Positions 14,386 through 22,799 of a DNA stretch of 64,000 nt are shown one piece after another. Within the stretch, counting starts at the first letter, position 1. Each line of letters starts with the position of its first letter. The position numbers and the translations under genes are program-made. Location: the NCBI GenBank assembly GCA_029219165.1, contig JAQXSW010000006.1, positions 52,792 to 116,791 of the forward strand, written 5' to 3'. This stretch comes from Oscillospiraceae bacterium (GTDB taxonomy: Bacteria > Bacillota > Clostridia > Oscillospirales > Acutalibacteraceae). The notes below the pieces were generated by a model. That model worked only from the letters and a program-made list of their open reading frames with translations, made no database searches and was not told the origin of the DNA.

Positions 14386-16023
14386 TTATTTATCTTCTAC
14401 TTGGTGAGCTACAACACTTTCGCCACAGTAAATTTTTCTTAAAGTTGGTTTTTCAATTTTTCCGGTTGGATTTCTTGGGATGTCAGCAAATATTATTTTT
14501 CTTGGTCTCTTATATCTTGGAAGTCCAAGACAAAATTCATTTACTTCTTCCTCTGTCAATGTGTATCCTTCCTTAACTTCAATTACAGCCGTTGCAATTT
14601 CTCCAAGACGCTCGTCAGGTGTGCCAATTACTGCAACGTCCTTAACTGCAATATTTGCACGAATGAAATTTTCTATCTGTACCGGATAAAGATTTTCTCC
14701 ACCGGAAATAATTACATCCTTCTTACGGTCGACAATGTGAATAAATCCATCTTCATCAACCATACCCATGTCTCCGGAATAAAGCCACCCATTCTTAAGG
14801 GTTTCTTTGGTTGCCTCTTCATCCTTATAGTAACACTTCATAACACCGGCACCGGAAATACAAATTTCTCCAACCTCGCCGGGTTTAACTTCGTTATCGT
14901 TTTCATCTACAAGTTTTATTTTCCAACCATATCCCGGAATACCAATTGCACCAACCTTATGTACATTTTCAACTCCAAGGTGAATACAACCGGGGCCAAT
15001 GGATTCAGACAAACCATAGTTCGTATCATACTGATGGTGTGGGAAGACTGAAAGCCATCTCTTAATAAGAGCCGGTGGTACGGGCTGTGCTCCAATGTGC
15101 ATAAGCCTCCACTGCGAAAGGCAATAGTTATCTATATTTATTTCTCCGCGATCAATAGTGTCAAGGATATCCTGAGCCCAAGGTACAAGAAGCCATACAA
15201 TAGTACACTTTTCGTCTGAAACGGCTCTGATTATCCATTCAGGCTTTGTGCCCTTAAGGAGCACAGCCCTACTACAAGAAACAAGACTTCCCATCCAGTG
15301 CATTTTTGCACCCGTATGATAAAGCGGAGGAATGCAAAGGAATACATCGTCCTTCTGCTGACCGTGGTGTTTCTGTTCAACTATTGCAGCATGTTCCAAG
15401 CTTCTGTGAGCATGTAAAATGGCCTTTGGGAATCCTGTTGTGCCTGATGAAAAATAAATTGCCGCATCGTCATCCACAGTCAACTGAACATCCGGTCTTT
15501 CTGAAGAACAGAACTTTATCATTCTGTCAAAGCTATCTGCAAATGATGGGCAATCCTCTCCGACATAAAACAGATTTTCCACCTGTGGTATTCTGTCAAC
15601 AATTTCCTCAATACGGCCAATAAATTCAGGACCGAAAACAAGCATGGAAGAATCTGACTTTTCAAGACAATACTTAATTTCATCTGCTGCATATCTATAG
15701 TTTAAAGGAACAGCAATTGCACCGGTCTTAAGAATGCCAAAATAAATAGGTAACCACTCAATTGAATTCATTAAAAGAATAGCAACCTTGTCACCCTTCT
15801 CCACCCCACGGGTAAATAAAAGGTTTGCAAATTTATTTGCCTTTTCTTCAAATGTTCCCCAAGTCATTTCTCTTCTGAACTGTTGACCAGGTTCTGGCTC
15901 CATAAGAGAATATTCCCTCCAAGTAATACGACTCTTAGGCTCAAAACTTGGATTAATTTCAACAAGTGCAACTTCTTCTGGGCACTTATCAGCATTTCTT
16001 TCTAAATAATGATGTAAAAGCAT
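14386..16023 (-). CDS. AMP-dependent acyl-CoA synthetase/ligase
   Basis: 545 residues, ANL adenylating superfamily. The phosphate-binding loop YFSSGTTGFPKAILHAHRSL, the A5-type YGLSESIG, the A7 YSGDMGMVDEDGFIHIVDRKKDVI and the catalytic lysine near the end (NPTGKIEKPTLRK) are all visible. Such enzymes activate a carboxylic acid as acyl-AMP and pass it to coenzyme A. The acid cannot be told, but the sequence resembles medium or long-chain fatty acid CoA ligases. The start at 16023 follows GGGGGGAT. It is a single-gene unit ended by a terminator. No beta-oxidation genes are near. Confidence 0.87.
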   Translation of the reverse strand: MLLHHYLERNADKCPEEVALVEINPSFEPKSRITWREYSLMEPEPGQQFRREMTWGTFEEKANKFANLLFTRGVEKGDKVAILLMNSIEWLPIYFGILKTGAIAVPLNYRYAADEIKYCLEKSDSSMLVFGPEFIGRIEEIVDRIPQVENLFYVGEDCPSFADSFDRMIKFCSSERPDVQLTVDDDAAIYFSSGTTGFPKAILHAHRSLEHAAIVEQKHHGQQKDDVFLCIPPLYHTGAKMHWMGSLVSCSRAVLLKGTKPEWIIRAVSDEKCTIVWLLVPWAQDILDTIDRGEINIDNYCLSQWRLMHIGAQPVPPALIKRWLSVFPHHQYDTNYGLSESIGPGCIHLGVENVHKVGAIGIPGYGWKIKLVDENDNEVKPGEVGEICISGAGVMKCYYKDEEATKETLKNGWLYSGDMGMVDEDGFIHIVDRKKDVIISGGENLYPVQIENFIRANIAVKDVAVIGTPDERLGEIATAVIEVKEGYTLTEEEVNEFCLGLPRYKRPRKIIFADIPRNPTGKIEKPTLRKIYCGESVVAHQVEDK

Positions 16024-16094
16024 TTTTATCCCCCCGAAAATACGAAAACATTTTAACACTTTAAAGTGCAAATGTAAAGAAGGATTATTACTAC

Positions 16095-16123
16095 TTGACA
16101 AACGCAAAATATAAGAGTATCAT
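16095..16123 (+). promoter_or_regulatory. Promoter of the FMN riboswitch-ribU transcript
   Basis: TTGACA (16095-16100), 17-base spacer, TATCAT (16118-16123). The transcript would start near 16130, at the first base of the riboswitch. Confidence 0.8.
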
Positions 16124-16130
16124 CAATACA

Positions 16131-16235
16131 TCTTCAGGGCGGGGTGAAATTCCCCACCGGTGGTAAAGCCCACGAGCCGAAAGGCTGATTCGGTGAAACT
16201 CCGAAGCCGACAGTAAAGTCTGGATGAAAGAAGAT
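16131..16235 (+). promoter_or_regulatory. FMN riboswitch (RFN element)
   Basis: All RFN landmarks are present in order: TCTTCAGGGCGGGGTG, CCCCACCGGTGG, AGCCCACGAGCC, GATTCGGTG, CCGAAGCCGACAGT and the closing GGATGAAAGAAGA that pairs with the first bases. It binds FMN. With the terminator at 16266 it should shut off ribU when flavin is plentiful. Confidence 0.97.
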
Positions 16236-16265
16236 GCGCACATGTTTTACAACCTGACACGCATT

Positions 16266-16292
16266 GCCCTGTAAGGAATTTCCTTACAGGGC
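16266..16292 (+). terminator. Riboswitch expression-platform terminator
   Basis: GCCCTGTAAGG pairs with CCTTACAGGGC and is followed by TTTATCATTT. It sits between the FMN aptamer and the ribU start, so it is the regulated hairpin. Confidence 0.87.
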
Positions 16293-16334
16293 TTTATCAT
16301 TTCCCTGAGAAAAACTATTAAAGGAGTTTTACTC

Positions 16335-16985
16335 ATGCAAAAATCAAGACAGATCTCAAACGTAAGAAAAATCACAACCATTGCAATCATGGGTGCAATT
16401 GCTTTTGTTCTCATGTACATTGAATTCAGTATTCCTATTATGCCGGGATTCATTAAAATGGACTTCTCAGAACTTCCGGCAGTTTTAACATCTTTTGCAC
16501 TCGGTCCTTGGTATGGTGCTTTAGTATGTCTCATTAAGAACCTTCTCCACCTACCTTTCACCACAACAGCAGGTGTTGGCGAGCTTGCAAACTTTATCCT
16601 CGGCGTATTTTTTACTGTTCCTGCAGGTTACATCTACAAAATTAATCGCACAAAGAAAAACGCCCTTATTGGTTCTCTTGTAGGTGCCGTTATAATGGCC
16701 CTCATCTCTTTCCCTTCAAACTATTTTGTTGTATATCCTTTCTACACAAACTTCATGCCAATGGAAGCAATTATAGGTGCATATTCAGCAATACTTCCAA
16801 GTGTTAAGACTCTTCCACAGGCACTCCTTATATTCAATGTTCCATTTACTTTCTTTAAAGCCATGGCAAATGTTCTTATTACATTCCTCATATATAAGAG
16901 AATTAGCCCGCTAATTCTTGGTATTGCAAAAGAGAATACCAAGAAAGTTGTCAAAGAAGAAATAGTAAAAGAAGAAAATCAGTAA
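16335..16985 (+). CDS. ribU: Riboflavin ECF transporter S component RibU
   Basis: 216 residues with five to six membrane helices. It is the substrate-binding subunit that takes up riboflavin with the shared ECF energising module. The conserved loop PGFIKMDFSELPAVLTSFALGPWYG and the following LIKNLLHLPFTTTAGVGELANF are typical of RibU. The C-terminal tail is lysine/glutamate-rich and cytoplasmic. The ATG at 16335 follows AAAGGAG. The FMN riboswitch directly upstream gives independent support for riboflavin as substrate. There are no riboflavin biosynthesis genes in the window; uptake may be the main route, but that cannot be decided here. Confidence 0.96.
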   Translation: MQKSRQISNVRKITTIAIMGAIAFVLMYIEFSIPIMPGFIKMDFSELPAVLTSFALGPWYGALVCLIKNLLHLPFTTTAGVGELANFILGVFFTVPAGYIYKINRTKKNALIGSLVGAVIMALISFPSNYFVVYPFYTNFMPMEAIIGAYSAILPSVKTLPQALLIFNVPFTFFKAMANVLITFLIYKRISPLILGIAKENTKKVVKEEIVKEENQ

Positions 16986-16990
16986 AATAA

Positions 16991-17024
16991 AAGGGGATGT
17001 ATTCCAATTGGAATACATCCCCTT
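16991..17024. terminator. Bidirectional terminator between ribU and ptsI
   Basis: A perfect 15-bp stem AAGGGGATGTATTCC / GGAATACATCCCCTT with loop AATT, with an A-tract before it and TATTTTTTT after it. It serves ribU (plus) and ptsI (minus). Confidence 0.92.
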
Positions 17025-17030
17025 ATTTTT

Positions 17031-18650
17031 TTAGCATTCTGAAATTGTCTTACGTGTTGCAAGAATTGCATTAGGTGTTACTGAGAACTCATCAAGGCCC
17101 CACTCAACTAATGTAGGAATTAGATTTCTATCTGACGCTGCTTCGCCACACATTCCAACAGAAATACCATGACGTTTTGCAGTCTCAATAGTGGTTTTAA
17201 TAGCCTTTAATACTGCCGGCTTGTTTACATCATAAAGATTTGAAACATTGGCATTTCCTCTATCGGCAGCCATTACATAACCTGTAAGATCATTTGTTCC
17301 AATACTAAAAAAGTCAGCGCATCTTGCAAGTTCATCTGCAATAAATACAGCTGCCGGAGTTTCAATCATAACTCCAACTTCAATATTCTCTTTAAACTGA
17401 ACCCCACGTTTTGCAAGGTCAAGTTCACACTCTGCAATGAGTGACCTTACTGCAGCAACCTCTTCTACACAGGTTACCATTGGAATCATAATCTTTATGT
17501 TTCCAAAACGAGCCGCGCGTATAATTGCACTGAGTTGAGTCTTATAAAGTTCAGGATTTGCAAGGCAATACCTAATAGCTCTGAAACCGAGGAAAGGATT
17601 GTCCTCCTTTGGAATACCAAGATAAGAAACATCCTTATCTCCGCCAATATCCAAAGTACGGATTATTACTTCCTTTTCACCCATGGCTTTTGCAACAGTT
17701 GAATAAGCTTCAAACTGTTCCTCTTCTGAAGGAAGAGCAGGTCTGTCCATAAAGAGGAATTCTGTACGGAAAAGGCCAACACCTTCACCTGAATTTTGAA
17801 TTACATTTTGAACATCCTCAGGCTTACCAATATTGCCGTATACAAGTCTCTTGTCACCGGACTTTGTTACGGTCTCCTTTCCAAAGAAGTCAAGGAGCGA
17901 TGATTTCTCATTAAGATAGGCCTGTCTGTCATTATTAAGTAACTTAATTGTTTCGGCATCCGGTTCTTGGTAAACGTAACCTTTACCGCCATCAATGCCT
18001 AGGGTATCGCCGTCTTTTATTATTTCTGTTGCATCCGGAAGGCTTAAAACAGCCGGCATATCAATTGCTCTGGCAAGAATAGCTGAATGGCTTGTTACCG
18101 ATCCAACTTCAGCAATAATTCCGACAACATTTTCTTTATTAATTCTAGAGGTCATAGATGGAGTGAAATCTTTTGCAATTAGGATGGTTCCACTTGGAAC
18201 TTCCTCTATTTTTGTGCTTTCAACTCCACTTATAATTTCAATAAGGCTAAGTCTTATATCCTGAATGTCTGAAGCTCTCTGCTTCATCATTTCATCATCT
18301 ACCGAAGAGAACATATCATAAAAGGTTTGACATACAGCATCTACAGCCTGTACTGCCGGCTTTCCAGAGTCAATTTGATCCTGCATTTGCTGTAGCATAA
18401 ATGGATCTGACAACATTACCAGATGTCCCTGTAAAATTTCAGCATTTTTTGTTCCGGCCTCTTTTGTGAGCTTTTCTATAAGTTTATTTGTATCTTCTGT
18501 ATAAACCAAGACCGCTCTATCTAAATTCTGTTTTTCTTCTTCTGCTGTTGTGAAGGTTGCGGAAGCAACGTCATAAGATGCTTCCTTAACCACAACCGCC
18601 GTTCCAACAGCATAACCGGCGCTAACACCAATACCCTTAATTTTATTCAT
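17031..18650 (-). CDS. ptsI: PTS enzyme I (phosphoenolpyruvate-protein phosphotransferase)
   Basis: 539 residues. It takes phosphate from PEP onto its active-site histidine (in VTSHSAILARAIDMP, near residue 190) and passes it to HPr. The PEP-binding TIM barrel carries GVGLFRTEFLFMDR and the C-terminal FFSIGTNDLTGYVMAADRGN and GMCGEAASD. Length is slightly short of the usual 570 but every motif is present. It is the last gene of the fru operon; its ATG overlaps the final base of ptsH. As a general PTS protein it would also serve other sugar permeases encoded elsewhere. Confidence 0.96.
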   Translation of the reverse strand: MNKIKGIGVSAGYAVGTAVVVKEASYDVASATFTTAEEEKQNLDRAVLVYTEDTNKLIEKLTKEAGTKNAEILQGHLVMLSDPFMLQQMQDQIDSGKPAVQAVDAVCQTFYDMFSSVDDEMMKQRASDIQDIRLSLIEIISGVESTKIEEVPSGTILIAKDFTPSMTSRINKENVVGIIAEVGSVTSHSAILARAIDMPAVLSLPDATEIIKDGDTLGIDGGKGYVYQEPDAETIKLLNNDRQAYLNEKSSLLDFFGKETVTKSGDKRLVYGNIGKPEDVQNVIQNSGEGVGLFRTEFLFMDRPALPSEEEQFEAYSTVAKAMGEKEVIIRTLDIGGDKDVSYLGIPKEDNPFLGFRAIRYCLANPELYKTQLSAIIRAARFGNIKIMIPMVTCVEEVAAVRSLIAECELDLAKRGVQFKENIEVGVMIETPAAVFIADELARCADFFSIGTNDLTGYVMAADRGNANVSNLYDVNKPAVLKAIKTTIETAKRHGISVGMCGEAASDRNLIPTLVEWGLDEFSVTPNAILATRKTISEC

Positions 18651-18910
18651 TATTCAAGACCGCCTTCAATAAGGGAAATTGCTTCATTAAGCATTGCCTC
18701 TTCGTCTTCGCCTTCACATCTAATTGTAATTTCATTTCCGCATTTAATACATGCAGCCATTATATTCATAATACTTCTGCCATTTATTTCATTACCGTTA
18801 TGGATGATTGTAATGTTAGATTTATACTTTACAATTGCTGAAACAAAATTATTGGCAGGACGCATATGAAGTCCCTGTTCATCAATAATTTTAGTACTTT
18901 TTTCAACCAT
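18650..18910 (-). CDS. ptsH: HPr phosphocarrier protein
   Basis: 86 residues, the small cytosolic phosphocarrier between enzyme I and sugar-specific EIIA. H15 in GLHMRPA is the phospho-accepting residue. S46 in NGRSIMNIM is the regulatory serine phosphorylated by HPr kinase in Gram-positive bacteria, which links the PTS to CcpA-type catabolite control. It lies 18 bases after fruA and overlaps ptsI by one base. The placement of ptsH between fruA and ptsI, rather than in a separate ptsHI operon, suggests the general PTS proteins are made mainly with the fructose system here, unless a second copy exists. Confidence 0.94.
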   Translation of the reverse strand: MVEKSTKIIDEQGLHMRPANNFVSAIVKYKSNITIIHNGNEINGRSIMNIMAACIKCGNEITIRCEGEDEEAMLNEAISLIEGGLE

Positions 18911-18928
18911 TTTTATTCTCCTTAATTC

Positions 18929-20884
18929 TTATTCAGAAACCTTATTCTTCTTTAAAAGAGCTAACATAAGACAGCCAACAACTGAACCTGCAAGAAGAGC
19001 TACAATGTAAAGAAGTGGATTTGTACAAACAATGAATGTGAAAATTCCGCCGTGAGGCGCAGGACAAGTCACGTTAAAGAGTGCTGTAAGAGCACCGGCA
19101 ACTGCTGAACCTACCATGCATGATGGAATTACACGAAGTGGATCTGAAGCAGCGTAAGGGATTGCACCTTCTGTAATAAAGCAAAGACCCATAACGTAAT
19201 TAACAGGACCTGACTTAAGTTCTTCCTTTGTCCACTTTTTCTTAAAGAATGTGGTTGCAAGAGCAATGGCAATTGGAGGAACCATACCGCCAATCATAAC
19301 AGCAGCCATAATCCATGTGTTACCGTCAGCAATAGCAGCTGTACCAAATACATAAGCAGCCTTATTGAATGGTCCACCCATATCTGTTGCCATCATAGCA
19401 GCAAGAACAATGCAAAGTACAATTCTTGAAGAATCGCCAAGTGATGCAAGACCGCTTGAAATAGCCGTGTTCAATACACCAATAATTGGATTTACAAGGC
19501 ACATAATTGCACCAACTGCAAATGTTCCAAGAAGCGGGTAAATGAATACCGGCTTAATACCATCCATAGCCGCCGGCATCCAAGCAAATGCCTTCTTGAT
19601 TAAATTTACAGCATAACCTGCAATGAAACCGGCAAATAGAGCTCCAAGGAAACCGGATACTGCTGAACCGTCGCCAACAAGGTTTTGATTTTCATACATT
19701 GAAGCGAATGTGTAACCATTTGCTGCAATCATTCCACCAATAATGCCAGGAAGAAGTCCGGGTCTATCAGCAATTGACTGAGATATATAACCGGCAAGGA
19801 TTGGAAGCATAAAGCTAAATGCAATTTTACCAATCCAAAATGGAACTGAAGCGGCAAAGCTTGTGAATCCGAATGCACCGTTTGCCGAACCGTCAGCAAG
19901 TGTTGCGTTTCCAAGAATTGTATCAATAAGGAAACCAAGAGCAATAAGAACACCGCCACCAACTACGAATGGAAGCATATGAGATACACCATTCATAAGG
20001 TGTTTATAAATTTGACGGCCAAAACTTTCCTTTTCTTCGCCATCAACCACTCTATCATCTTCACCGTCATGATGGTATTCTGAAACTTTTCCTTCAATAA
20101 TTTTATTTATTAATTCCTCAGGTTTATTTATACCGTTTGAAACTGATGTTTTTACAACCTTCTTACCATTGAAGCGGGCCATATCTACATTCTTATCAGC
20201 TGCAACAATAATTCCGTCACACTCTTCAATTTCCTTCTTTGTAAGTGTATTCTTTGTTCCACCCGATCCATTTGTTTCAACCTTAATTGTAAGGCCAAGT
20301 TTTTCTGCTGCCTTTTCAAGAGCCTCGGCAGCCATATATGTGTGAGCAATACCTGTTGGGCATGCAGTTACGGCAAGAATTCTATACCCCTCTTTTGGAG
20401 TTTCCTTTTTTATTACCTCTTCCGGATATTTCTCTGATTCTTTCTTATCAATTACTTCAAGGAATCTTTCAGGACTTTCTGCACCACGAAGTTCATCTGC
20501 AAAAGCCGGATCCATAAGCATTGTCATAAGTCTGGAAAGTATTTCAAGATGAACATCTCCATCCTCTGTTGCAGCAATCATAAAGAGGAGATTAGAAGGT
20601 TTTCCGTCCGGAGCACCATAATCAACGCCATTTGAAACTGTAATTGCTGAAAGAGATGGAACCTTAACAGCATTTGACTTTGCGTGTGGTACGGCAATGC
20701 CTTCACCAATTGCTGTGGTTGATGATTCTTCTCTCTTCAGGATATCCTCCTTATAACCCTCAGTATCATTAAGGTTTCCAACCCTTGCATGAAGAGAAAC
20801 AAGAACATCAATTGCTTCTTCTTTAGATGCTACAGACGAACCGATTTCAATAGCATCTTTGTTAAGTAAATCAGTGATTCTCAT
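18929..20884 (-). CDS. fruA: Fructose-specific PTS permease EIIABC
   Basis: 651 residues, three domains in one chain. EIIA at the N-terminus has H67 in GIAVPHAKS. EIIB has C175 in VTACPTGIAHTYMAAEAL. EIIC (about 300-645) has eight or more membrane helices, including LPFVVGGGVLIALGF and TDMGGPFNKAAY. It imports fructose while phosphorylating it to fructose 1-phosphate, the substrate of the adjacent fruK. The ATG at 20884 was chosen because it lies 10 bases after GGAGG; an upstream in-frame start would cover that site. Domain order A-B-C is the usual one for the Gram-positive fructose permease. Confidence 0.95.
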   Translation of the reverse strand: MRITDLLNKDAIEIGSSVASKEEAIDVLVSLHARVGNLNDTEGYKEDILKREESSTTAIGEGIAVPHAKSNAVKVPSLSAITVSNGVDYGAPDGKPSNLLFMIAATEDGDVHLEILSRLMTMLMDPAFADELRGAESPERFLEVIDKKESEKYPEEVIKKETPKEGYRILAVTACPTGIAHTYMAAEALEKAAEKLGLTIKVETNGSGGTKNTLTKKEIEECDGIIVAADKNVDMARFNGKKVVKTSVSNGINKPEELINKIIEGKVSEYHHDGEDDRVVDGEEKESFGRQIYKHLMNGVSHMLPFVVGGGVLIALGFLIDTILGNATLADGSANGAFGFTSFAASVPFWIGKIAFSFMLPILAGYISQSIADRPGLLPGIIGGMIAANGYTFASMYENQNLVGDGSAVSGFLGALFAGFIAGYAVNLIKKAFAWMPAAMDGIKPVFIYPLLGTFAVGAIMCLVNPIIGVLNTAISSGLASLGDSSRIVLCIVLAAMMATDMGGPFNKAAYVFGTAAIADGNTWIMAAVMIGGMVPPIAIALATTFFKKKWTKEELKSGPVNYVMGLCFITEGAIPYAASDPLRVIPSCMVGSAVAGALTALFNVTCPAPHGGIFTFIVCTNPLLYIVALLAGSVVGCLMLALLKKNKVSE

Positions 20885-20903
20885 GCTTATTCTTCCTCCC
20901 AAA

Positions 20904-21809
20904 TTATATTCTTTCTAAAATTTCTATTACATCCTGTCGACTTGCAAGCCCCATTGAAAATGCAGTTGCACTACCACAGGCAGTTGCCAATTTTAAAGCG
21001 TATTCGTAGTCGCCGTCTTTTTCACAAAGACCTGCAATAAATCCTGCGACCATTGAATCGCCACAGCCAACCGAATTGACAAGTTTTCCCGGAACCGGAG
21101 CCATGACATAGACCTTGTCATTTTCGTCAACGAAAATAGACCCGTCTCCGCCCCTTGAAACTATAACATTTTTTGGCCCCATGCTACGAAGTCTCTTTGC
21201 GTACTCTATTATTTCATCTGTTCCTATGAGTTCTTTATCAAAGAGTTCACCAAGTTCATGATGATTAGGTTTTACTAGGAATGGCTTGTATTCAAGGGTT
21301 TTTAAGAGTTGTTCCCCGGTTGAGTCAACTATAATTTTGACATCCTTGCCACTTAATAATTTAAGTATATTTGCATAAATGTCAGATGGCACTGAGTTTG
21401 GTACACTTCCCGCAAGCACAAGATAATCTCCGCTATTTAAGGAGTTAAGCTTATTAATAAGCTCGTCCAACTTTTCAGAAGGGATGTCAGGTCCATTTGC
21501 ATTTATGTCAATTTCCACACCGCATTTAACCTTGACATTTATTCTTGTGCGACCATTTTCAATCCTTGTAAAATCTGTCAAAAGACCGTCCGCCTTCATC
21601 ATACTTTCAAGTTCACTACCGGTAAATCCGGCAATAAAACCAAGTGATGTTGACTCATATCCAAGTCTTGAAAGAACCGTAGATACATTTATTCCCTTCC
21701 CACCATAGTAGATTTCCTCCGAAATGGTTCGGTTTATATCTGACGTATTTATAGTCTCCGTATTCATTACATAATCAAGTGCCGGATTAAGAGTAATCGT
21801 ATAAATCAT
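20904..21809 (-). CDS. fruK: 1-phosphofructokinase
   Basis: 301 residues, PfkB/ribokinase family. It phosphorylates fructose 1-phosphate to fructose 1,6-bisphosphate with ATP. Seen are the N-terminal TLNPALDYVM, the GGKGINVSTVLSRLG sugar-binding segment and the C-terminal GCGDSMVAGFIAG, whose aspartate is the catalytic base. Tagatose-6-phosphate kinases share these motifs, but placement between fruR and fruA makes fructose 1-phosphate the natural substrate. It is 15 bases downstream of fruR. Confidence 0.94.
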   Translation of the reverse strand: MIYTITLNPALDYVMNTETINTSDINRTISEEIYYGGKGINVSTVLSRLGYESTSLGFIAGFTGSELESMMKADGLLTDFTRIENGRTRINVKVKCGVEIDINANGPDIPSEKLDELINKLNSLNSGDYLVLAGSVPNSVPSDIYANILKLLSGKDVKIIVDSTGEQLLKTLEYKPFLVKPNHHELGELFDKELIGTDEIIEYAKRLRSMGPKNVIVSRGGDGSIFVDENDKVYVMAPVPGKLVNSVGCGDSMVAGFIAGLCEKDGDYEYALKLATACGSATAFSMGLASRQDVIEILERI

Positions 21810-21824
21810 TTGCCTATCAACTCC

Positions 21825-22571
21825 CTATACAACCTTAATTACTGTCCAATTGTAATAATCCTTATCAGGTTCTTTATCCGTTACAATGCAAGCCTTATCA
21901 ATACTGCTGAATGTCACCTGTGACACTTTTCCGAACTTGTCTGAATCAGCTAGCACATATGAAACAAAAGACCTGTCTATGGCTGTCTTTTTTATAAATG
22001 CCTCTTCCGGATCCGGTGTTGAATAGCCTTGAGATTTAGATATCCCATTTACACCAATAAAAGCTTTTGTAAAGTTATAGATTTGAACGTTTGCAGCTGC
22101 CTCCATTCCTATTATGGCACCGGTGGCGGCTTTTAATTGTCCACCAATAATAATTACTTTAAATCCACGCCTTGAAAGGTATTCAGCCTGAGCAATTCCG
22201 TTTGTCACAAAGGTTGCTTCACAACCGTCATTTATATATTCAATCATATAAAGTGTTGTGGTTCCCGCATCAACAAAAACAAAATCCGAATCATTAATCT
22301 GTTCTGCTGCATATTTAGCAATTCTTCTCTTTGCCTCAGCATTTTTTGCACTCTTAGCGGCAAAAGTTTCCTCAACAGAAATAAACTGTCTGCTACTCAT
22401 AGTTGCGCCACCGTGGGTTCTTTGTATGCGCCCGGCCTTTGACAAGAAAAGAATGTCTCGTCTTATAGTAGATTCAGAAGAATCAAGCATTTTTGTAAGT
22501 TCTGTAACACTTGCTGCTCCATTCTCCGTAACAATCTTTACAATTGCTTCTCTTCGCTCAGAATTTAGCAT
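21825..22571 (-). CDS. fruR: DeoR-family regulator of the fructose operon
   Basis: 248 residues. The N-terminal helix-turn-helix (about 5-57, with VTELTKMLDSSESTIRRDILFLSKAGRIQRTHGGA) is followed by a sugar-phosphate sensor domain with DAGTTTLYM near residue 101. DeoR-type FruR proteins repress the fru operon and are released by fructose 1-phosphate. The gene is first in the operon fruR-fruK-fruA-ptsH-ptsI, so it is autoregulated. The upstream gap has two candidate operator types: a 14-bp palindrome at 22588 and direct repeats at 22639 and 22659. Confidence 0.92.
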   Translation of the reverse strand: MLNSERREAIVKIVTENGAASVTELTKMLDSSESTIRRDILFLSKAGRIQRTHGGATMSSRQFISVEETFAAKSAKNAEAKRRIAKYAAEQINDSDFVFVDAGTTTLYMIEYINDGCEATFVTNGIAQAEYLSRRGFKVIIIGGQLKAATGAIIGMEAAANVQIYNFTKAFIGVNGISKSQGYSTPDPEEAFIKKTAIDRSFVSYVLADSDKFGKVSQVTFSSIDKACIVTDKEPDKDYYNWTVIKVV

Positions 22572-22587
22572 TTAATATGCCTCCAAA

Positions 22588-22601
22588 AATAAACGTTTAT
22601 T
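22588..22601. promoter_or_regulatory. 14-bp perfect palindrome before fruR
   Basis: AATAAACGTTTATT lies 4 bases upstream of the fruR ribosome site. The ACGT centre resembles LacI/CcpA-type operators without being a full cre box. A candidate operator for FruR or a catabolite regulator. Confidence 0.5.
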
Positions 22602-22638
22602 ATGTCTATATTTTATAACAACCTCAAGCAAATATCAA

Positions 22639-22671
22639 TCAAAATCAGTCACTTTCGTTCAATTTCAGTCA
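22639..22671. repeat. Direct repeats in the fruR upstream region
   Basis: TCAAAATCAGTCA (22639-22651) and TCAATTTCAGTCA (22659-22671), 11 of 13 bases identical and 20 bases apart, so on nearly the same helix face. Related CTGAA/TTCAG runs continue to about 22695. Probable FruR operators by position; not confirmed. Confidence 0.5.
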
Positions 22672-22729
22672 ACTAAACAACTGAAGCAACTGAACTTTAG
22701 TGTATTTTCACCCAACAAGACAAAAAAAT

Positions 22730-22777
22730 ATGACTGTTTTTGAATGTTTTGAATTAAACAATCATAAAAACAGTCAT
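22730..22777 (-). terminator. Terminator after dnaJ
   Basis: ATGACTGTTTTT (22730-22741) pairs with AAAAACAGTCAT (22766-22777), with further inner pairing. On the minus strand it is followed by ATTTTTTTG, about 20 bases after the dnaJ stop. Confidence 0.82.
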
Positions 22778-22799
22778 ACTTGTTTCTTGATTAAATATA

